Shown piece by piece: positions 1 through 9,205 of a DNA stretch of 15,849 nucleotides (position 1 is its first letter; each line of letters starts with the position of its first letter). Below the pieces are notes generated by a model that was not told the DNA's origin, searched no databases, and was given only the letters and a program-made list of their open reading frames with translations. Source of the DNA: Methanobacterium sp. (lineage in GTDB: Archaea > Methanobacteriota > Methanobacteria > Methanobacteriales > Methanobacteriaceae). Both the position numbers and the translations under genes were made by a program. The stretch spans positions 1 through 15,849 of the forward strand of contig PMGM01000018.1 of assembly GCA_003158115.1 (NCBI GenBank), read 5' to 3'.

Positions 1-84
1 TTATTCGTCAGAATATCATCCATTTTAATATAATGGGATTAGTAAATATTCATTTAATGGGACGTAATAGGATCAGGTGGTTTT

Positions 85-1239
85 GTGGACATAGAGAAGG
101 TAGAAAAGGTTGTTAAGAAGAAAAGGACCAAATTTCCTGAGAAGCTTATTTATGAAATAGCTGATGCAGCCGAAAGACATGATTTAAACGACAAGGAATT
201 AGATGAACTTGTTAAGGAAATTAAAAAGGCAAATCAACGTGCTGGTGTTGAAAATGGTGAGGCAGTTGGTACGGTTGCCGCACAGTCGGTAGGAGAACCT
301 GGTACCCAGATGACCATGCGTACTTTTCACTATGCAGGTGTTGCAGAGCTTAACGTTACATTGGGACTTCCACGTCTCATTGAAATTGTTGATGCAAGAA
401 AGAAAATATCAACACCTACCATGGGGATATATTTCGATGAAGAATATAGTGCAGATGAAGAGTTTGTAAGGAAAATAGCTAACAGAATTGGTAAAATTAT
501 CCTAAACGATATCTTAAAAGATTTCAATGTAAACTATGCTAACATGAACCTTTCAATCGAAATTGATGAAGATAAAGTGAATGATAAAAGACTCGAATAC
601 GATGAAATCATAGCCAAGATAGAAAAAGCTTTTAAGAAAGTAGAAATAGATAAGAACCTACTCAGTTTTGAACCCACGATCACTGATCCTAAACATGCAA
701 TAAGAGAGTTAAGACTTTTAGCCGATAAGGTTCGCGATCTTCAGATAAGCGGCGTTAAAAACATCGGAAAGGTTGTGATTAGGAAAGAAGGGGCAGAATG
801 GGCTATACATACCGAAGGTTCAAACTTAGGAGCCGTCCTGAAAATGGAAGGTGTCGATAAGACAAGAACAAGCACAAATGACATACACGAAGTAGAGAAG
901 GTTCTAGGAGTAGAGGCAGCACGAAACGCAATCATACATGAAGCACAAAGTACAATGGAAGAACAAGGACTTACAGTTGATGTAAGACACATTATGCTTG
1001 TTGCAGATATGATGACTGCTGATGGTAAAGTAAAATCCATTGGAAGACACGGTATAAGCGGTGAAAAGGCTAGTGTTCTTGCAAGGGCTTCTTTTGAAGA
1101 GACAGGTAAACATCTTTTAAGAGCCAGTATCAGGGGAGAAGTTGATCACCTCACTGGTATAATTGAAAATATTATAATAGGGCAGCCAATACCTCTGGGA
1201 ACAGGGTCTGTAGGCGTCATTATGAAAGAGAAGAAATAG
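85..1239 (+). CDS. rpoA2: DNA-directed RNA polymerase subunit A''
   Basis: This is the C-terminal part of the archaeal largest RNA polymerase subunit, made as a separate 384-residue protein that assembles with A' in the core enzyme. The trigger-loop region is unmistakable around residues 60-105: [19 protein letters not shown], then [19 protein letters not shown]. The C-terminal end has the usual [20 protein letters not shown] and the [18 protein letters not shown] segments. The length is normal for A''. The start is GTG at 85, with the Shine-Dalgarno AGGTGG at 75-80. It leads the block, 10 bases before rpl30e, and the A' gene presumably lies just upstream, outside the window. Identification is very secure. 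Confidence 0.97.
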   Translation: MDIEKVEKVVKKKRTKFPEKLIYEIADAAERHDLNDKELDELVKEIKKANQRAGVENGEAVGTVAAQSVGEPGTQMTMRTFHYAGVAELNVTLGLPRLIEIVDARKKISTPTMGIYFDEEYSADEEFVRKIANRIGKIILNDILKDFNVNYANMNLSIEIDEDKVNDKRLEYDEIIAKIEKAFKKVEIDKNLLSFEPTITDPKHAIRELRLLADKVRDLQISGVKNIGKVVIRKEGAEWAIHTEGSNLGAVLKMEGVDKTRTSTNDIHEVEKVLGVEAARNAIIHEAQSTMEEQGLTVDVRHIMLVADMMTADGKVKSIGRHGISGEKASVLARASFEETGKHLLRASIRGEVDHLTGIIENIIIGQPIPLGTGSVGVIMKEKK

Positions 1240-1249
1240 GAGGCAGTAG

Positions 1250-1546
1250 ATGGATATAGATAGAGGAATTAGAGTTGCTGTAGATACAGGTAATGTCATA
1301 CTGGGATCTGATAAATCAATACAGGAGCTAAAACTTGGAAAAGGAAAGCTCGTGATCGTTGCAGGCAATTGCCCTAAAGATATTAGGGAAGATGTTGAAC
1401 GATATTCAAAATTATCAGATATCACTCTTTACAATTATGATGGTACAAGTGTGGATCTTGGATCTATATGTGGTAAACCATTCACAGTTGCAACATTAAT
1501 TATTAAAGATCCAGGTGACTCCACAATATTAGAAGTAATGGGGTAG
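1250..1546 (+). CDS. rpl30e: 50S ribosomal protein L30e
   Basis: A 98-residue L30e-family protein of the large ribosomal subunit, from the L7Ae/L30e RNA-binding fold. Visible family features are the N-terminal IRVAVDTGNVILGSDKSIQ, the central LVIVAGNCPKDIREDVERY (about residues 35-53) and the C-terminal GTSVDLGSICGKPFTVA (about 65-81). The start is ATG at 1250, with the Shine-Dalgarno AGGAGG at 1239-1244 overlapping the rpoA2 stop codon, so translation of the two is probably coupled. Its place between rpoA2 and nusA is the usual archaeal arrangement. It differs from the bacterial L30 (uL30) family despite the similar name. Confidence 0.95.
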   Translation: MDIDRGIRVAVDTGNVILGSDKSIQELKLGKGKLVIVAGNCPKDIREDVERYSKLSDITLYNYDGTSVDLGSICGKPFTVATLIIKDPGDSTILEVMG

Positions 1547-1551
1547 TTTCT

Positions 1552-1983
1552 GTGACTATAAAATTTTCAACCAATGAAATAAGATATATAGCACTGTTTG
1601 AAAGCATGACTGGTGCCATGGTAAAAGACCTTTTAGTGGATGATGAAAATGGTAAATTGACTTTCCTAGTTAAACAGGGAGATATGGGACTTGCCATTGG
1701 AAAACGCGGAAGTACAGTTGCCAAGGTTCAAAAAACAGTAGACAAAGGTGTTGAGGTCATTGAACACTCAGATGATCCTGTAGAATTTATAGGAAATCTC
1801 ATGGCCCCTGCCAAGATCAGGAGTATAAGAATTCTCCAGAAAGAAAATGGGGAGAAAATAGCCACTCTTGAAACAGATCCACGAAATAAACGCACTGCCA
1901 TAGGAAAAGGCGGTCAGAACATAGAGCGGGCAAGACTCTTAGCCAAAAGGCAGCATAATATAAATAACATTATTATAAAATAG
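1552..1983 (+). CDS. nusA: Archaeal NusA-like transcription factor (two KH domains)
   Basis: A 143-residue archaeal NusA homologue. It consists only of the tandem KH RNA-binding domains and lacks the N-terminal polymerase-binding and S1 domains of bacterial NusA. The two KH signature loops are clear: GKRG at residues 50-53 (in AIGKRGSTVAKVQ) and GKGG at 118-121 (in AIGKGGQNIERARLL). The family is thought to act in transcription elongation or termination, and its place next to RNA polymerase and ribosomal genes fits. The start is GTG at 1552, only 5 bases after the L30e stop, with a weak GGGGT upstream, so it is probably translationally coupled. The 147-base spacer that follows is AT-rich and has only short AT inverted repeats, for example at 2013-2028. 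Confidence 0.95.
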   Translation: MTIKFSTNEIRYIALFESMTGAMVKDLLVDDENGKLTFLVKQGDMGLAIGKRGSTVAKVQKTVDKGVEVIEHSDDPVEFIGNLMAPAKIRSIRILQKENGEKIATLETDPRNKRTAIGKGGQNIERARLLAKRQHNINNIIIK

Positions 1984-2130
1984 AGAAGAACGAAGGAACA
2001 GATTTTTAATCATATTATTCAAATAATAAATGTTACTTTGACTATCATTGAATATGATATTATTAAAATAATTAATTGAATAAATCTGATAACTTTGATT
2101 AAATGGTAATTTTACAAGGAGGAATTTCAT

Positions 2131-2556
2131 TTGCCAGGACTTTTCGCAGCAAAAAAGCTTAAAAAGAATAGACAAAACTTCAGATGGAAAGATGTGGAGT
2201 ATAAAAGGAAAGCTTTAAGATTAGATGTTAAAGCAGACCCTTTAGAAGGTGCACCTCAAGCTAGGGGTATCGTAATTGAAAAAGTTGGTGTAGAGGCAAA
2301 ACAGCCTAACTCCGCCATAAGGAAATGTGTACGTGTTCAACTTATAAAAAATGGTAAACAATTAACTGCATTTGCTCCAGGAGACGGTGCAATCGGTTTC
2401 ATTGATGAACACGACGAAGTCATGATCGAGGGAATTGGCGGACCATCAGGAAGGTCTATGGGCGATATCCCTGGTGTCAGGTGGAAAGTTACAAAAGTTA
2501 ACAGTGTATCATTACAACAAATGGTCATTGGTAGAATTGAAAAACCAGTAAGATAA
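2131..2556 (+). CDS. rps12: 30S ribosomal protein S12 (uS12)
   Basis: A 141-residue uS12 protein, part of the decoding centre of the small subunit. The family signature [20 protein letters not shown] lies at about residues 55-74. It is followed by [20 protein letters not shown], containing the decoding-site loop. The N-terminus [18 protein letters not shown] is typical of the archaeal form. The start is TTG at 2131, chosen because a strong Shine-Dalgarno AAGGAGG (2116-2122) sits at good spacing and the protein begins MPGLFAAKK as expected. It precedes rps7 by 16 bases, and a promoter may lie in the AT-rich spacer at 1984-2130, though no single TATA box stands out. Confidence 0.96.
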   Translation: MPGLFAAKKLKKNRQNFRWKDVEYKRKALRLDVKADPLEGAPQARGIVIEKVGVEAKQPNSAIRKCVRVQLIKNGKQLTAFAPGDGAIGFIDEHDEVMIEGIGGPSGRSMGDIPGVRWKVTKVNSVSLQQMVIGRIEKPVR

Positions 2557-2572
2557 AAGTGAGGTAATTCTA

Positions 2573-3136
2573 ATGAGTTTTAAGGTCTTCAATAAATGGG
2601 AGTTAGAAGAGGTGAAAGTAGAGGACTTAGGTCTAATAAACTACATTTGCCTCGACGAAATTCTGGTTCCACACACCCTCGGAAGGCATGTAAAAAGGCA
2701 GTTCGCAAAATCCAAAGTCTCAATAGTTGAAAGGCTCATGAACAAGATCATGAGAACACAGAGAAACTCTGGTAAAAAGAACAAGTCTTACAACATCGTC
2801 AAAGGGGCCATGGATATTATAAACCAGAGGTCAAAAAAGAACCCTCTTCAGGTTCTTGTGAAAGCTGTAGAAAACACTGCACCAAGGGAAGAAACAACCA
2901 GAATAAAGTATGGTGGAATTGGATATCAGGTTGCAGTAGATATAGCACCACAGAGAAGGGTTGATCTGGCTGTTGGATTCTTAACAAGAGGCGCTCTACA
3001 ATCATCCTTCAAAAGGAAAAGATCTGTAGAAGAATGTCTTGCTGATGAACTTCTTTACGCAGCAGAGTACGATACTAGAAGCTTTGCTATTGGTAAGAAG
3101 GAAGAGAAGGAAAGAATTGCAAGATCTGCCCACTAA
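2573..3136 (+). CDS. rps7: 30S ribosomal protein S7 (uS7)
   Basis: A 187-residue uS7 protein that organises the head of the small subunit by binding 16S rRNA. The family core is clear: VERLMNKIMRTQRNSGKKNK (about residues 52-71), NPLQVLVKAVENTAPREETT (about 90-109), and YQVAVDIAPQRRVDLAVGFL just beyond. The N-terminal extension seen in archaeal and eukaryotic S7 is present. The start is ATG at 2573, with GTGAGGTAA upstream as the ribosome-binding region. It sits between S12 and EF-2, as in the str operon of both archaea and bacteria. The short C-terminal tail GKKEEKERIARSAH is archaeal in style. Confidence 0.96.
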   Translation: MSFKVFNKWELEEVKVEDLGLINYICLDEILVPHTLGRHVKRQFAKSKVSIVERLMNKIMRTQRNSGKKNKSYNIVKGAMDIINQRSKKNPLQVLVKAVENTAPREETTRIKYGGIGYQVAVDIAPQRRVDLAVGFLTRGALQSSFKRKRSVEECLADELLYAAEYDTRSFAIGKKEEKERIARSAH

Positions 3137-3175
3137 TGTTGAATATTATTAAATTTTGGTTACTAGGTGATTTTG

Positions 3176-5368
3176 GTGAGTAGACGTACTAAGATGATTA
3201 ATAAAATTAAGGAGTTGATGTACACTCCTAAGTATATAAGGAATATCGGTATAGTGGCCCATATTGACCATGGGAAAACCACTCTATCAGACAACCTCCT
3301 TGCTGGAGCCGGCATGATCTCTAGGGAACTTGCAGGTGATCAGCGGTTCTTGGACTTTGATGATCAGGAACAAGCAAGAGGTATTACCATTGATGCAGCA
3401 AACGTTTCAATGGTCCACAAGTACAAAGATGAAGATTATCTCATAAACCTTATAGACACGCCAGGTCACGTTGATTTTGGTGGAGATGTTACAAGGGCTA
3501 TGAGGGCTGTTGACGGTGCAGTTGTAGTTGTTTGTGCTGTTGAGGGTATAATGCCCCAGACAGAAACTGTTTTACGTCAGGCTTTAAAAGAAAATGTTCG
3601 TCCTGTATTATTCATAAATAAAGTTGATCGACTTATAAACGAGCTCAAACTTGAAGGAGACGAATTACAAAATAGATTCCTCAAGATAATAGCCAGTGCA
3701 AATAAGTTAATAAAAAATATGGCTCCTGAACAGTTTAAAAAAGAATGGCTTTCAAGGGTAGAAGATGGAAGTGTTGCATTCGGTTCAGCATATCATAACT
3801 GGGCGATAAATGTTCCTATGATGCAAAAAACTGGTATCACTTTTGACGATATTTATGATGCATGTAAGAATGACAATCAGAAAGAATTAGCTGAGAAAGT
3901 TCCTATACATGACGTTCTTTTAGGGATGGTTGTTGACCACCTTCCAAGTCCAGAAGTATCACAAAGATACAGGGTGCCAAGCATTTGGTCCGGAGATATA
4001 GAATCTGTTGAAGGACAGGGTATGCTAAACACGGACCCAGATTCGCCATTAGCAGTCATGATCACAAATGTGAGTATTGATAAACATGCAGGTGAAATTG
4101 CAACTGGTAGGGTTTATGGTGGAACCATAGAGAAGGGATCAGAAATATACTTCGTAGGTTCTCATGGAAAAGCTAGAATCCAACAAGTTGGAGTTTATAT
4201 GGGTCCAGAACGTATCAACACCGATAAGGTTCCTGCAGGAAATATTGTTGCAATAACCGGTGCAAAGAATGCTATGGCCGGTGAAACTGCAACCAATCTA
4301 GGATCCAAAATTGATGCATTTGAAGGTATTGAACACATATCCGAACCAGTTGTTACTGTTGCTGTAGAAGCTAAAAGTACCAAAGATCTACCAAAACTCA
4401 TAGAAGTTCTAAGGCAGATTGGTAAGGAAGATCCTACTATCAGAGTAGAAATCAATGAAGAAACAGGAGAGCATCTTATATCGGGTATGGGTGAACTTCA
4501 CCTCGAGATCATAACCTATCGTATCGACGAGAAAGGTGTGGAAATTGAGACTTCAGAACCTATCGTTGTGTACAGGGAAACAATTGCTGGAAAAGCTGGT
4601 CCTGTAGAGGGTAAGTCCCCGAACAAACATAACAGATATTACATTGATATTGAACCTCTATCCGACGAACTTTTCAATGCTATCCAGGATGGAAAGATCA
4701 AAGAAGGACGTGTTAAAAAGAAAGAAAGCAGTTCAACTTTCACAGACTATGGTCTTCCAAAAGATGAGGCTAAAAAGGTGTGGGATGTTTACAAGAGGTC
4801 TCTCTTTATCAACATGACACGTGGTATTCAGTACTTGGATGAGATAAAAGAACTCTTACTAGAAGGATTTGAAAGTGCACTTGACGATGGTCCAATAGCC
4901 AGAGAAAAGGTTATGGGACTTAAAATAATACTCAAGGACGCTAAAATACACGAAGATGCTGTTCACAGAGGTCCTGCCCAAGTTTTACCTGCAATAAGGA
5001 AAGCTGTATACGGTGCAATCATGCTGGCCAATCCAACGTTACTGGAGCCAATACAAAAAGTATTTATCAACGTTCCACAAGACTATATGGGTGCAGCAAC
5101 TAGGGAAATACAGAACAGAAGAGGACAGATAGTAGATATGTCACAAGAAGGAGACATGGCTACATTGGAATCAACTGTACCTGTTGCTGAAATGTTCGGA
5201 TTCGCAGGAGATATAAGATCTGCTGCTGAAGGTCGATGTCTCTGGTCAACTGAAAGTGCGGGTTTTGTAAGATTACCTCCTGAACTTCAGAAGACAATTA
5301 TAAAAGAGATAAGGGCTAGGAAAGGATTAAGTCCAGAACCTTATGGACCAGACCATTACATAGGCTGA
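3176..5368 (+). CDS. fusA: Translation elongation factor EF-2
   Basis: The ribosomal translocation GTPase. From GTG at 3176 the protein is 730 residues and begins with the usual [15 protein letters not shown]. The GTPase motifs are G1 AHIDHGKT (about 28-35), G2 in [11 protein letters not shown]3 DTPGH and G4 NKVD. The C-terminal domain has [13 protein letters not shown], whose histidine at about residue 597 is the diphthamide site of archaeal and eukaryotic EF-2, so it should be a substrate of the Dph enzymes. The frame stays open to GTG 3167, but that codon lies inside the Shine-Dalgarno AGGTGA (3165-3170), so 3176 is preferred. TTG 3173 is a weaker alternative. Confidence 0.96.
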   Translation: MSRRTKMINKIKELMYTPKYIRNIGIVAHIDHGKTTLSDNLLAGAGMISRELAGDQRFLDFDDQEQARGITIDAANVSMVHKYKDEDYLINLIDTPGHVDFGGDVTRAMRAVDGAVVVVCAVEGIMPQTETVLRQALKENVRPVLFINKVDRLINELKLEGDELQNRFLKIIASANKLIKNMAPEQFKKEWLSRVEDGSVAFGSAYHNWAINVPMMQKTGITFDDIYDACKNDNQKELAEKVPIHDVLLGMVVDHLPSPEVSQRYRVPSIWSGDIESVEGQGMLNTDPDSPLAVMITNVSIDKHAGEIATGRVYGGTIEKGSEIYFVGSHGKARIQQVGVYMGPERINTDKVPAGNIVAITGAKNAMAGETATNLGSKIDAFEGIEHISEPVVTVAVEAKSTKDLPKLIEVLRQIGKEDPTIRVEINEETGEHLISGMGELHLEIITYRIDEKGVEIETSEPIVVYRETIAGKAGPVEGKSPNKHNRYYIDIEPLSDELFNAIQDGKIKEGRVKKKESSSTFTDYGLPKDEAKKVWDVYKRSLFINMTRGIQYLDEIKELLLEGFESALDDGPIAREKVMGLKIILKDAKIHEDAVHRGPAQVLPAIRKAVYGAIMLANPTLLEPIQKVFINVPQDYMGAATREIQNRRGQIVDMSQEGDMATLESTVPVAEMFGFAGDIRSAAEGRCLWSTESAGFVRLPPELQKTIIKEIRARKGLSPEPYGPDHYIG

Positions 5369-5383
5369 TCATGAATTTGATGA

Positions 5384-5391
5384 TATAAAAT
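5384..5391 (+). promoter_or_regulatory. Possible TATA box for EF-1A
   Basis: TATAAAAT, inside the longer repeat GATATAAAAT that occurs twice in this spacer (5382-5391 and 5399-5408, 17 bases apart). Using the usual archaeal distance of about 27 bases, the first copy would start transcription near 5414, just before the Shine-Dalgarno GGAGGT (5415-5420). The second copy is too close to the start codon to work this way. This is inferred from spacing only. Confidence 0.3.
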
Positions 5392-5427
5392 TTGATATGA
5401 TATAAAATATTAATGGAGGTATATTTT

Positions 5428-6669
5428 ATGGCAAAGGCAAAAGAACATATGAACTTAGCGTTTATTGGACACGTAGACCATGGTAAATCAACACTTGTCG
5501 GACACATTCTCTTACAGTCAGGAGCTATAGCAGAAAAGCAACTTTCTGATGGTGAAAACAAGTTTAGGTTTGTTATGGACAAGCTCCAAGAAGAAAGAGA
5601 AAGAGGGGTTACAATCGATTTAGCTCACGCAAAATTCGATACTCCAAAATATGAATTCACTATTGTGGACTGTCCTGGTCACAGGGATTTTGTTAAAAAC
5701 ATGATCACAGGTGCATCCCAAGCAGATGCAGCTGTACTAGTTGTTGCAATAGACGATGGTATAATGCCTCAAACCAAGGAACATGCTTTCCTTGCTAGAA
5801 CACTTGGTATCAACCAGCTAATCATAGCAATAAACAAAATGGATCTAGTTGACTACGATGAAGCAAAGTTCAACGAACTCAAAGACGAAATAGGTGCACT
5901 AATTAAAACAGTTGCATACAAACCAAAAGACATCAACTTCATACCAATATCCGCATTCCAAGGAGACAACATCACAGTAAAATCAGATAAAACTCCATGG
6001 TACAAAGGACCATCACTAGTTGAATCACTCGCAGAACTCAAAGCACCAGAAAAACCAACACAGCTACCATTAAGGGTACCTGTACAAGATGTTTACACAA
6101 TCACTGGTGTCGGAACTGTTCCAGTGGGAAGAGTAGAAACCGGTGTCATGAAAAAAGGTGACAATATTATATTCGAACCACCTGGATCAACTGGAGAAGT
6201 GAAAACCATTGAGATGCACCATGAAATGCTTGAACAAGCAGAACCTGGTGATAACGTAGGTTTCAACGTCAGAGGTGTAGGTAAAAATGACATTAGAAGA
6301 GGAGATGTAGCTGGACACACATCTAATGCACCAACAGTTGCAAAAGAGTTCACAGCACAGATTGTTGTACTACAACATCCCGGTGTTATCACCGTTGGAT
6401 ATACACCAGTATTCCACTGTCACACAGCACAGGTTGCTTGTACCTTCATGGAACTCCAGAAAAAACTGGACCCAGCAACCGGTCAGACCAAAGAAGAACA
6501 TCCAGATTTCCTTAAAACTGGTGACGCAGCATTTGTTGTTGTCAAACCGACCAAACCAATGGTAATAGAGAAAATCAAAGAAATTCCTCATATGGGAAGA
6601 TTTGCTATAAGGGATATGGGTCAAACTGTTGCAGCTGGAATGTGTGTAGATATTGTACCGGCAAAGTAA
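5428..6669 (+). CDS. tuf: Translation elongation factor EF-1A (aEF1A)
   Basis: The GTPase that brings aminoacyl-tRNA to the ribosome, 413 residues from ATG 5428. Motifs are G1 GHVDHGKST (residues about 14-22), the effector region [18 protein letters not shown]3 DCPGHRDF and G4 NKMD. The two beta-barrel domains follow, with [20 protein letters not shown] and the C-terminal [16 protein letters not shown]. The frame extends 15 bases upstream to ATG 5413, but the Shine-Dalgarno GGAGGT at 5415-5420 and the family N-terminus MAKAKEHMN decide for 5428. It lies 59 bases after EF-2 in the classic archaeal order and may have its own promoter in that gap. Confidence 0.97.
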   Translation: MAKAKEHMNLAFIGHVDHGKSTLVGHILLQSGAIAEKQLSDGENKFRFVMDKLQEERERGVTIDLAHAKFDTPKYEFTIVDCPGHRDFVKNMITGASQADAAVLVVAIDDGIMPQTKEHAFLARTLGINQLIIAINKMDLVDYDEAKFNELKDEIGALIKTVAYKPKDINFIPISAFQGDNITVKSDKTPWYKGPSLVESLAELKAPEKPTQLPLRVPVQDVYTITGVGTVPVGRVETGVMKKGDNIIFEPPGSTGEVKTIEMHHEMLEQAEPGDNVGFNVRGVGKNDIRRGDVAGHTSNAPTVAKEFTAQIVVLQHPGVITVGYTPVFHCHTAQVACTFMELQKKLDPATGQTKEEHPDFLKTGDAAFVVVKPTKPMVIEKIKEIPHMGRFAIRDMGQTVAAGMCVDIVPAK

Positions 6670-6685
6670 TTAACAGATGATAAAT

Positions 6686-6716
6686 GAAGGTAAAATTAAA
6701 CCTTCTTTTTATTTTT
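6686..6716 (+). terminator. Hairpin plus T-tract between tuf and rps10
   Basis: GAAGGT (6686-6691) pairs with ACCTTC (6700-6705) around an 8-base loop, followed directly by TTTTTATTTTT (6706-6716). It looks like an intrinsic terminator or attenuator that could lower S10 expression relative to EF-1A. In archaea the T-tract alone can end transcription. The stem is only 6 bp, so confidence is moderate. Confidence 0.45.
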
Positions 6717-6729
6717 ATGGAGGATTGGA

Positions 6730-7038
6730 ATGCACAAAGCCAGAATAAAACTCACAGGTACAGATCCTGAAAAACTTGCATATGTATGTGATCAGCTCAA
6801 AAGAATAGCAGAGCGAACTGGTGTGGACCTATCAGGGCCAATACCACTGCCAACCAAAAAACTTGTGGTGCCAACCCGTAAATCTCCAGATGGAGAAGGT
6901 AAAGCTACATGGGAAAAATGGGAGCTAAGAATCCACAAGAGACTTGTTGGAATCGAAGCAGATGAGCGTGCTATGCGTCAAGTTATGAAGGTAAATGTAC
7001 CTGATAACGTGAGTATAGAAATCGAATTAAAAAGCTAA
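6730..7038 (+). CDS. rps10: 30S ribosomal protein S10 (uS10)
   Basis: A 102-residue uS10 protein of the small-subunit head. Family features are the N-terminal [20 protein letters not shown], the loop [20 protein letters not shown] (about residues 36-55) and the conserved [20 protein letters not shown]. The C-terminal [13 protein letters not shown] is the expected final strand. The start is ATG at 6730, with GGAGG at 6719-6723. The arrangement tuf-rps10 is standard in archaea. A hairpin with T-tract separates it from tuf, and its stop codon lies inside a palindrome that probably acts as a terminator just before the tRNA gene. Confidence 0.96.
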   Translation: MHKARIKLTGTDPEKLAYVCDQLKRIAERTGVDLSGPIPLPTKKLVVPTRKSPDGEGKATWEKWELRIHKRLVGIEADERAMRQVMKVNVPDNVSIEIELKS

Positions 7039-7058
7039 TATAGCTTAACCCCTTTTTT
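7032..7058 (+). terminator. Palindrome and T-tract at the end of rps10
   Basis: The perfect palindrome AAGCTAATATAGCTT (7032-7046, 6-bp arms, 3-base loop) includes the rps10 stop codon and is followed by CCCC and TTTTTT (7053-7058). It resembles an intrinsic terminator. The centre of the palindrome, CTAATATAG at 7035-7043, also lies 24-32 bases before the tRNA 5' end, where an archaeal TATA box would be, so it may serve both purposes. Confidence 0.45.
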
Positions 7059-7066
7059 ATCTTAAA

Positions 7067-7497
<431 letters not shown>

Positions 7498-8259
7498 ATG
7501 AGGTCAATATGGTCGGGATTTCTTTCATTTGGTTCTATTCTCATACCTATTAGATCATATGCAGCTAGTTCTAATCTTCATATCAGTTTTCATCAGGTGC
7601 ATAAGACCGATTGTGGAAGGGTGAGATATAAAAAGGTGTGTGAGAAAGATGGAGAGGAACTTAAACCGGATGATATTATAAAAGCATACATTGTTGGTGG
7701 TGAATGCCTGAAATTTACTGATGAAGAATTAGATGATCTCAAACCTTTTGCCACAAAAATCATGGAAATTTTAGGTTTTTGTAAAATGGAAGAAATACCT
7801 ATAGAGGCATTGAACAAACCATACTATATTGGTACTGATTCGCCGCAAAAGGGAGGAGCAGGAAAAAGTTTCCTTCTTCTGAAGGAATCCTTGATCCAGA
7901 GTGATAAAGTAGCAATAGTAAAATGGGTTTCCAGAACCAATGAATATCTTGGAATGATACAACCACATGGAAAGGGATTGCTTCTAAAACAACTACTTTA
8001 CCATGAACAGGTACGGCCTATGGATGAAGTTGAAATACTTGAATCTGAAGTTAATAATGAGTTAGTTGATAAAGGTGTAAAAGCAGTTGAGAAAATGACT
8101 TTCAAGTTTGATTGGACCAAATACACAGAAACCTACACTCAAGAAGTCAAAGAACTTGTAGAGAAAAAATTCTTGGGCGAAGAGGTGGAGGTATCAGAAT
8201 TTAAATTACCAGAAACCAGATCGATAGAAGTTGAACTGGAAAAAATGCTGGAAGAATAG
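7498..8259 (+). CDS. ku: Ku protein, DNA end-binding factor for non-homologous end joining
   Basis: A prokaryotic-type Ku of 253 residues that should form a homodimeric ring around double-strand DNA ends and recruit the ligase. The N-terminal MRSIWSGFLSFGSILIPIRS is the family opening (bacterial type W-x-G-x-I-S-F-G). Next come the HQVHKTDCGRVRYKKVCEKD segment (32-51) with DGEEL, KPYYIGTD (107-114), and the core arch signature WVSRTNEYLGMIQPHGKGLL (143-162) with LLYHEQVRP (166-174). It ends about 20 residues past the core, so it is a minimal form without a long basic tail. The start is ATG 7498, with the very strong Shine-Dalgarno GGAGGGGTGA (7485-7494). The ligase gene follows 17 bases later, clearly as an operon. 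Confidence 0.93.
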   Translation: MRSIWSGFLSFGSILIPIRSYAASSNLHISFHQVHKTDCGRVRYKKVCEKDGEELKPDDIIKAYIVGGECLKFTDEELDDLKPFATKIMEILGFCKMEEIPIEALNKPYYIGTDSPQKGGAGKSFLLLKESLIQSDKVAIVKWVSRTNEYLGMIQPHGKGLLLKQLLYHEQVRPMDEVEILESEVNNELVDKGVKAVEKMTFKFDWTKYTETYTQEVKELVEKKFLGEEVEVSEFKLPETRSIEVELEKMLEE

Positions 8260-8276
8260 AAGTAAGAGGTTTATAT

Positions 8277-9167
8277 ATGCCAAATATGATAGATCCAATG
8301 CTTGCGACATTAACCAGCCCAGAAGTAATGTTAATAGGATCTTGGATAATTGAACCGAAATATGATGGTGAAAGAATCATAGCTGTACGTTCAGGTGATG
8401 AGATCAGTTTATGGACAAGAAGAAATATTCAAGCATCCTATAAATTTCCTGAGATTGTTAAAGCATTGAAGGATAATATTGAAGGGAATGACTGGATATT
8501 AGATGGTGAGATGACTGTTGCTGGTGGTTTTAGGCAACTATTAAACAGGAATGTAGAAGACAGATTTAAGATTAGCCTACTATCACGGAAGAAACCTGCT
8601 ACATACAATATTTTTGATATTATTCGCTATGAAAAAGATCTATTAAACATCACAATTATTGAACGCAAGGGAATATTAATGAAAGTTGTGCATCCCAATA
8701 CCAACATTGCAATAGTACCGTTTCATGAAGTTGAAAAAATTGAAGAAGAATTTCTTTATTATTTAAAAAAGGGTTTTGAAGGTGTTGTAATTAAAAATTC
8801 ATATTCAAAATATGAACCAGGAAGAAGATCAGATCAATGGTTGAAAATCAAAAAGGGAGATACAGTAGATGTAAATATTATCGGAGCAACCAAAAGTACA
8901 GGTAGTATCCCTTTTGGTGCTCTATTAATGGAAAAAGATGGAAAATATTTTGGTAAGGTAGGTACAGGATTTAGTGACCAAGACAGGGTAGATATATTAA
9001 AACTTTTAATAGAAAATCAGGAACCATTAAGGATAACAGTACCTCCCAAAGTAGAATCCGAAATATTAGTGACTTCAAAACCTCTTTTAGCAGAGATTAA
9101 AATGCAAGAAATCATCAAAAGATCTCCAAGAGCACCGGTATGGGTAAGATTTCGATGGAATGATTAA
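8277..9167 (+). CDS. ATP-dependent DNA ligase, stand-alone LigD ligase type
   Basis: A 296-residue ATP-dependent DNA ligase of the LigD/NHEJ type. It has the nucleotidyltransferase domain and OB-fold but no N-terminal DNA-binding domain of replicative archaeal Lig. Motif I is EPKYDGERI with the AMP-accepting lysine at K28. Others are motif Ia LWTRRN (45-50), motif III DGEMT (76-80), IIIa NIFDIIRYE (111-119), IV EGVVIK (168-173) and V WLKIKKGD (188-195). The OB-fold has GKVGTGF (226-232) and ends in PRAPVWVRFRW. Polymerase and phosphoesterase domains, fused in bacterial LigD, are absent. The start is ATG 8277 after AGAGGT (8265-8270); ATG 8286 is possible. Together with Ku it should seal broken ends. 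Confidence 0.92.
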   Translation: MPNMIDPMLATLTSPEVMLIGSWIIEPKYDGERIIAVRSGDEISLWTRRNIQASYKFPEIVKALKDNIEGNDWILDGEMTVAGGFRQLLNRNVEDRFKISLLSRKKPATYNIFDIIRYEKDLLNITIIERKGILMKVVHPNTNIAIVPFHEVEKIEEEFLYYLKKGFEGVVIKNSYSKYEPGRRSDQWLKIKKGDTVDVNIIGATKSTGSIPFGALLMEKDGKYFGKVGTGFSDQDRVDILKLLIENQEPLRITVPPKVESEILVTSKPLLAEIKMQEIIKRSPRAPVWVRFRWND

Positions 9168-9205
9168 TATACTGTATAATCAAATCATAATTCAGATAAC
9201 TAACA

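Noticed and set aside
2..28. A short open stretch (YSSEYHPF then stop) that could be the C-terminus of RNA polymerase A'.
   Set aside because: The position fits, but eight residues are too few and I do not recognise them as the end of RpoA1.
1984..2130. Inverted repeats (for example TATTATT/AATAATA at 2013-2028) as a regulatory hairpin before S12.
   Set aside because: They contain only A and T apart from the loop and are expected by chance at this composition.
6326..6565. Frames of 79 and 84 codons overlapping EF-1A on both strands.
   Set aside because: They overlap highly conserved EF-1A sequence and are out-of-frame shadows.
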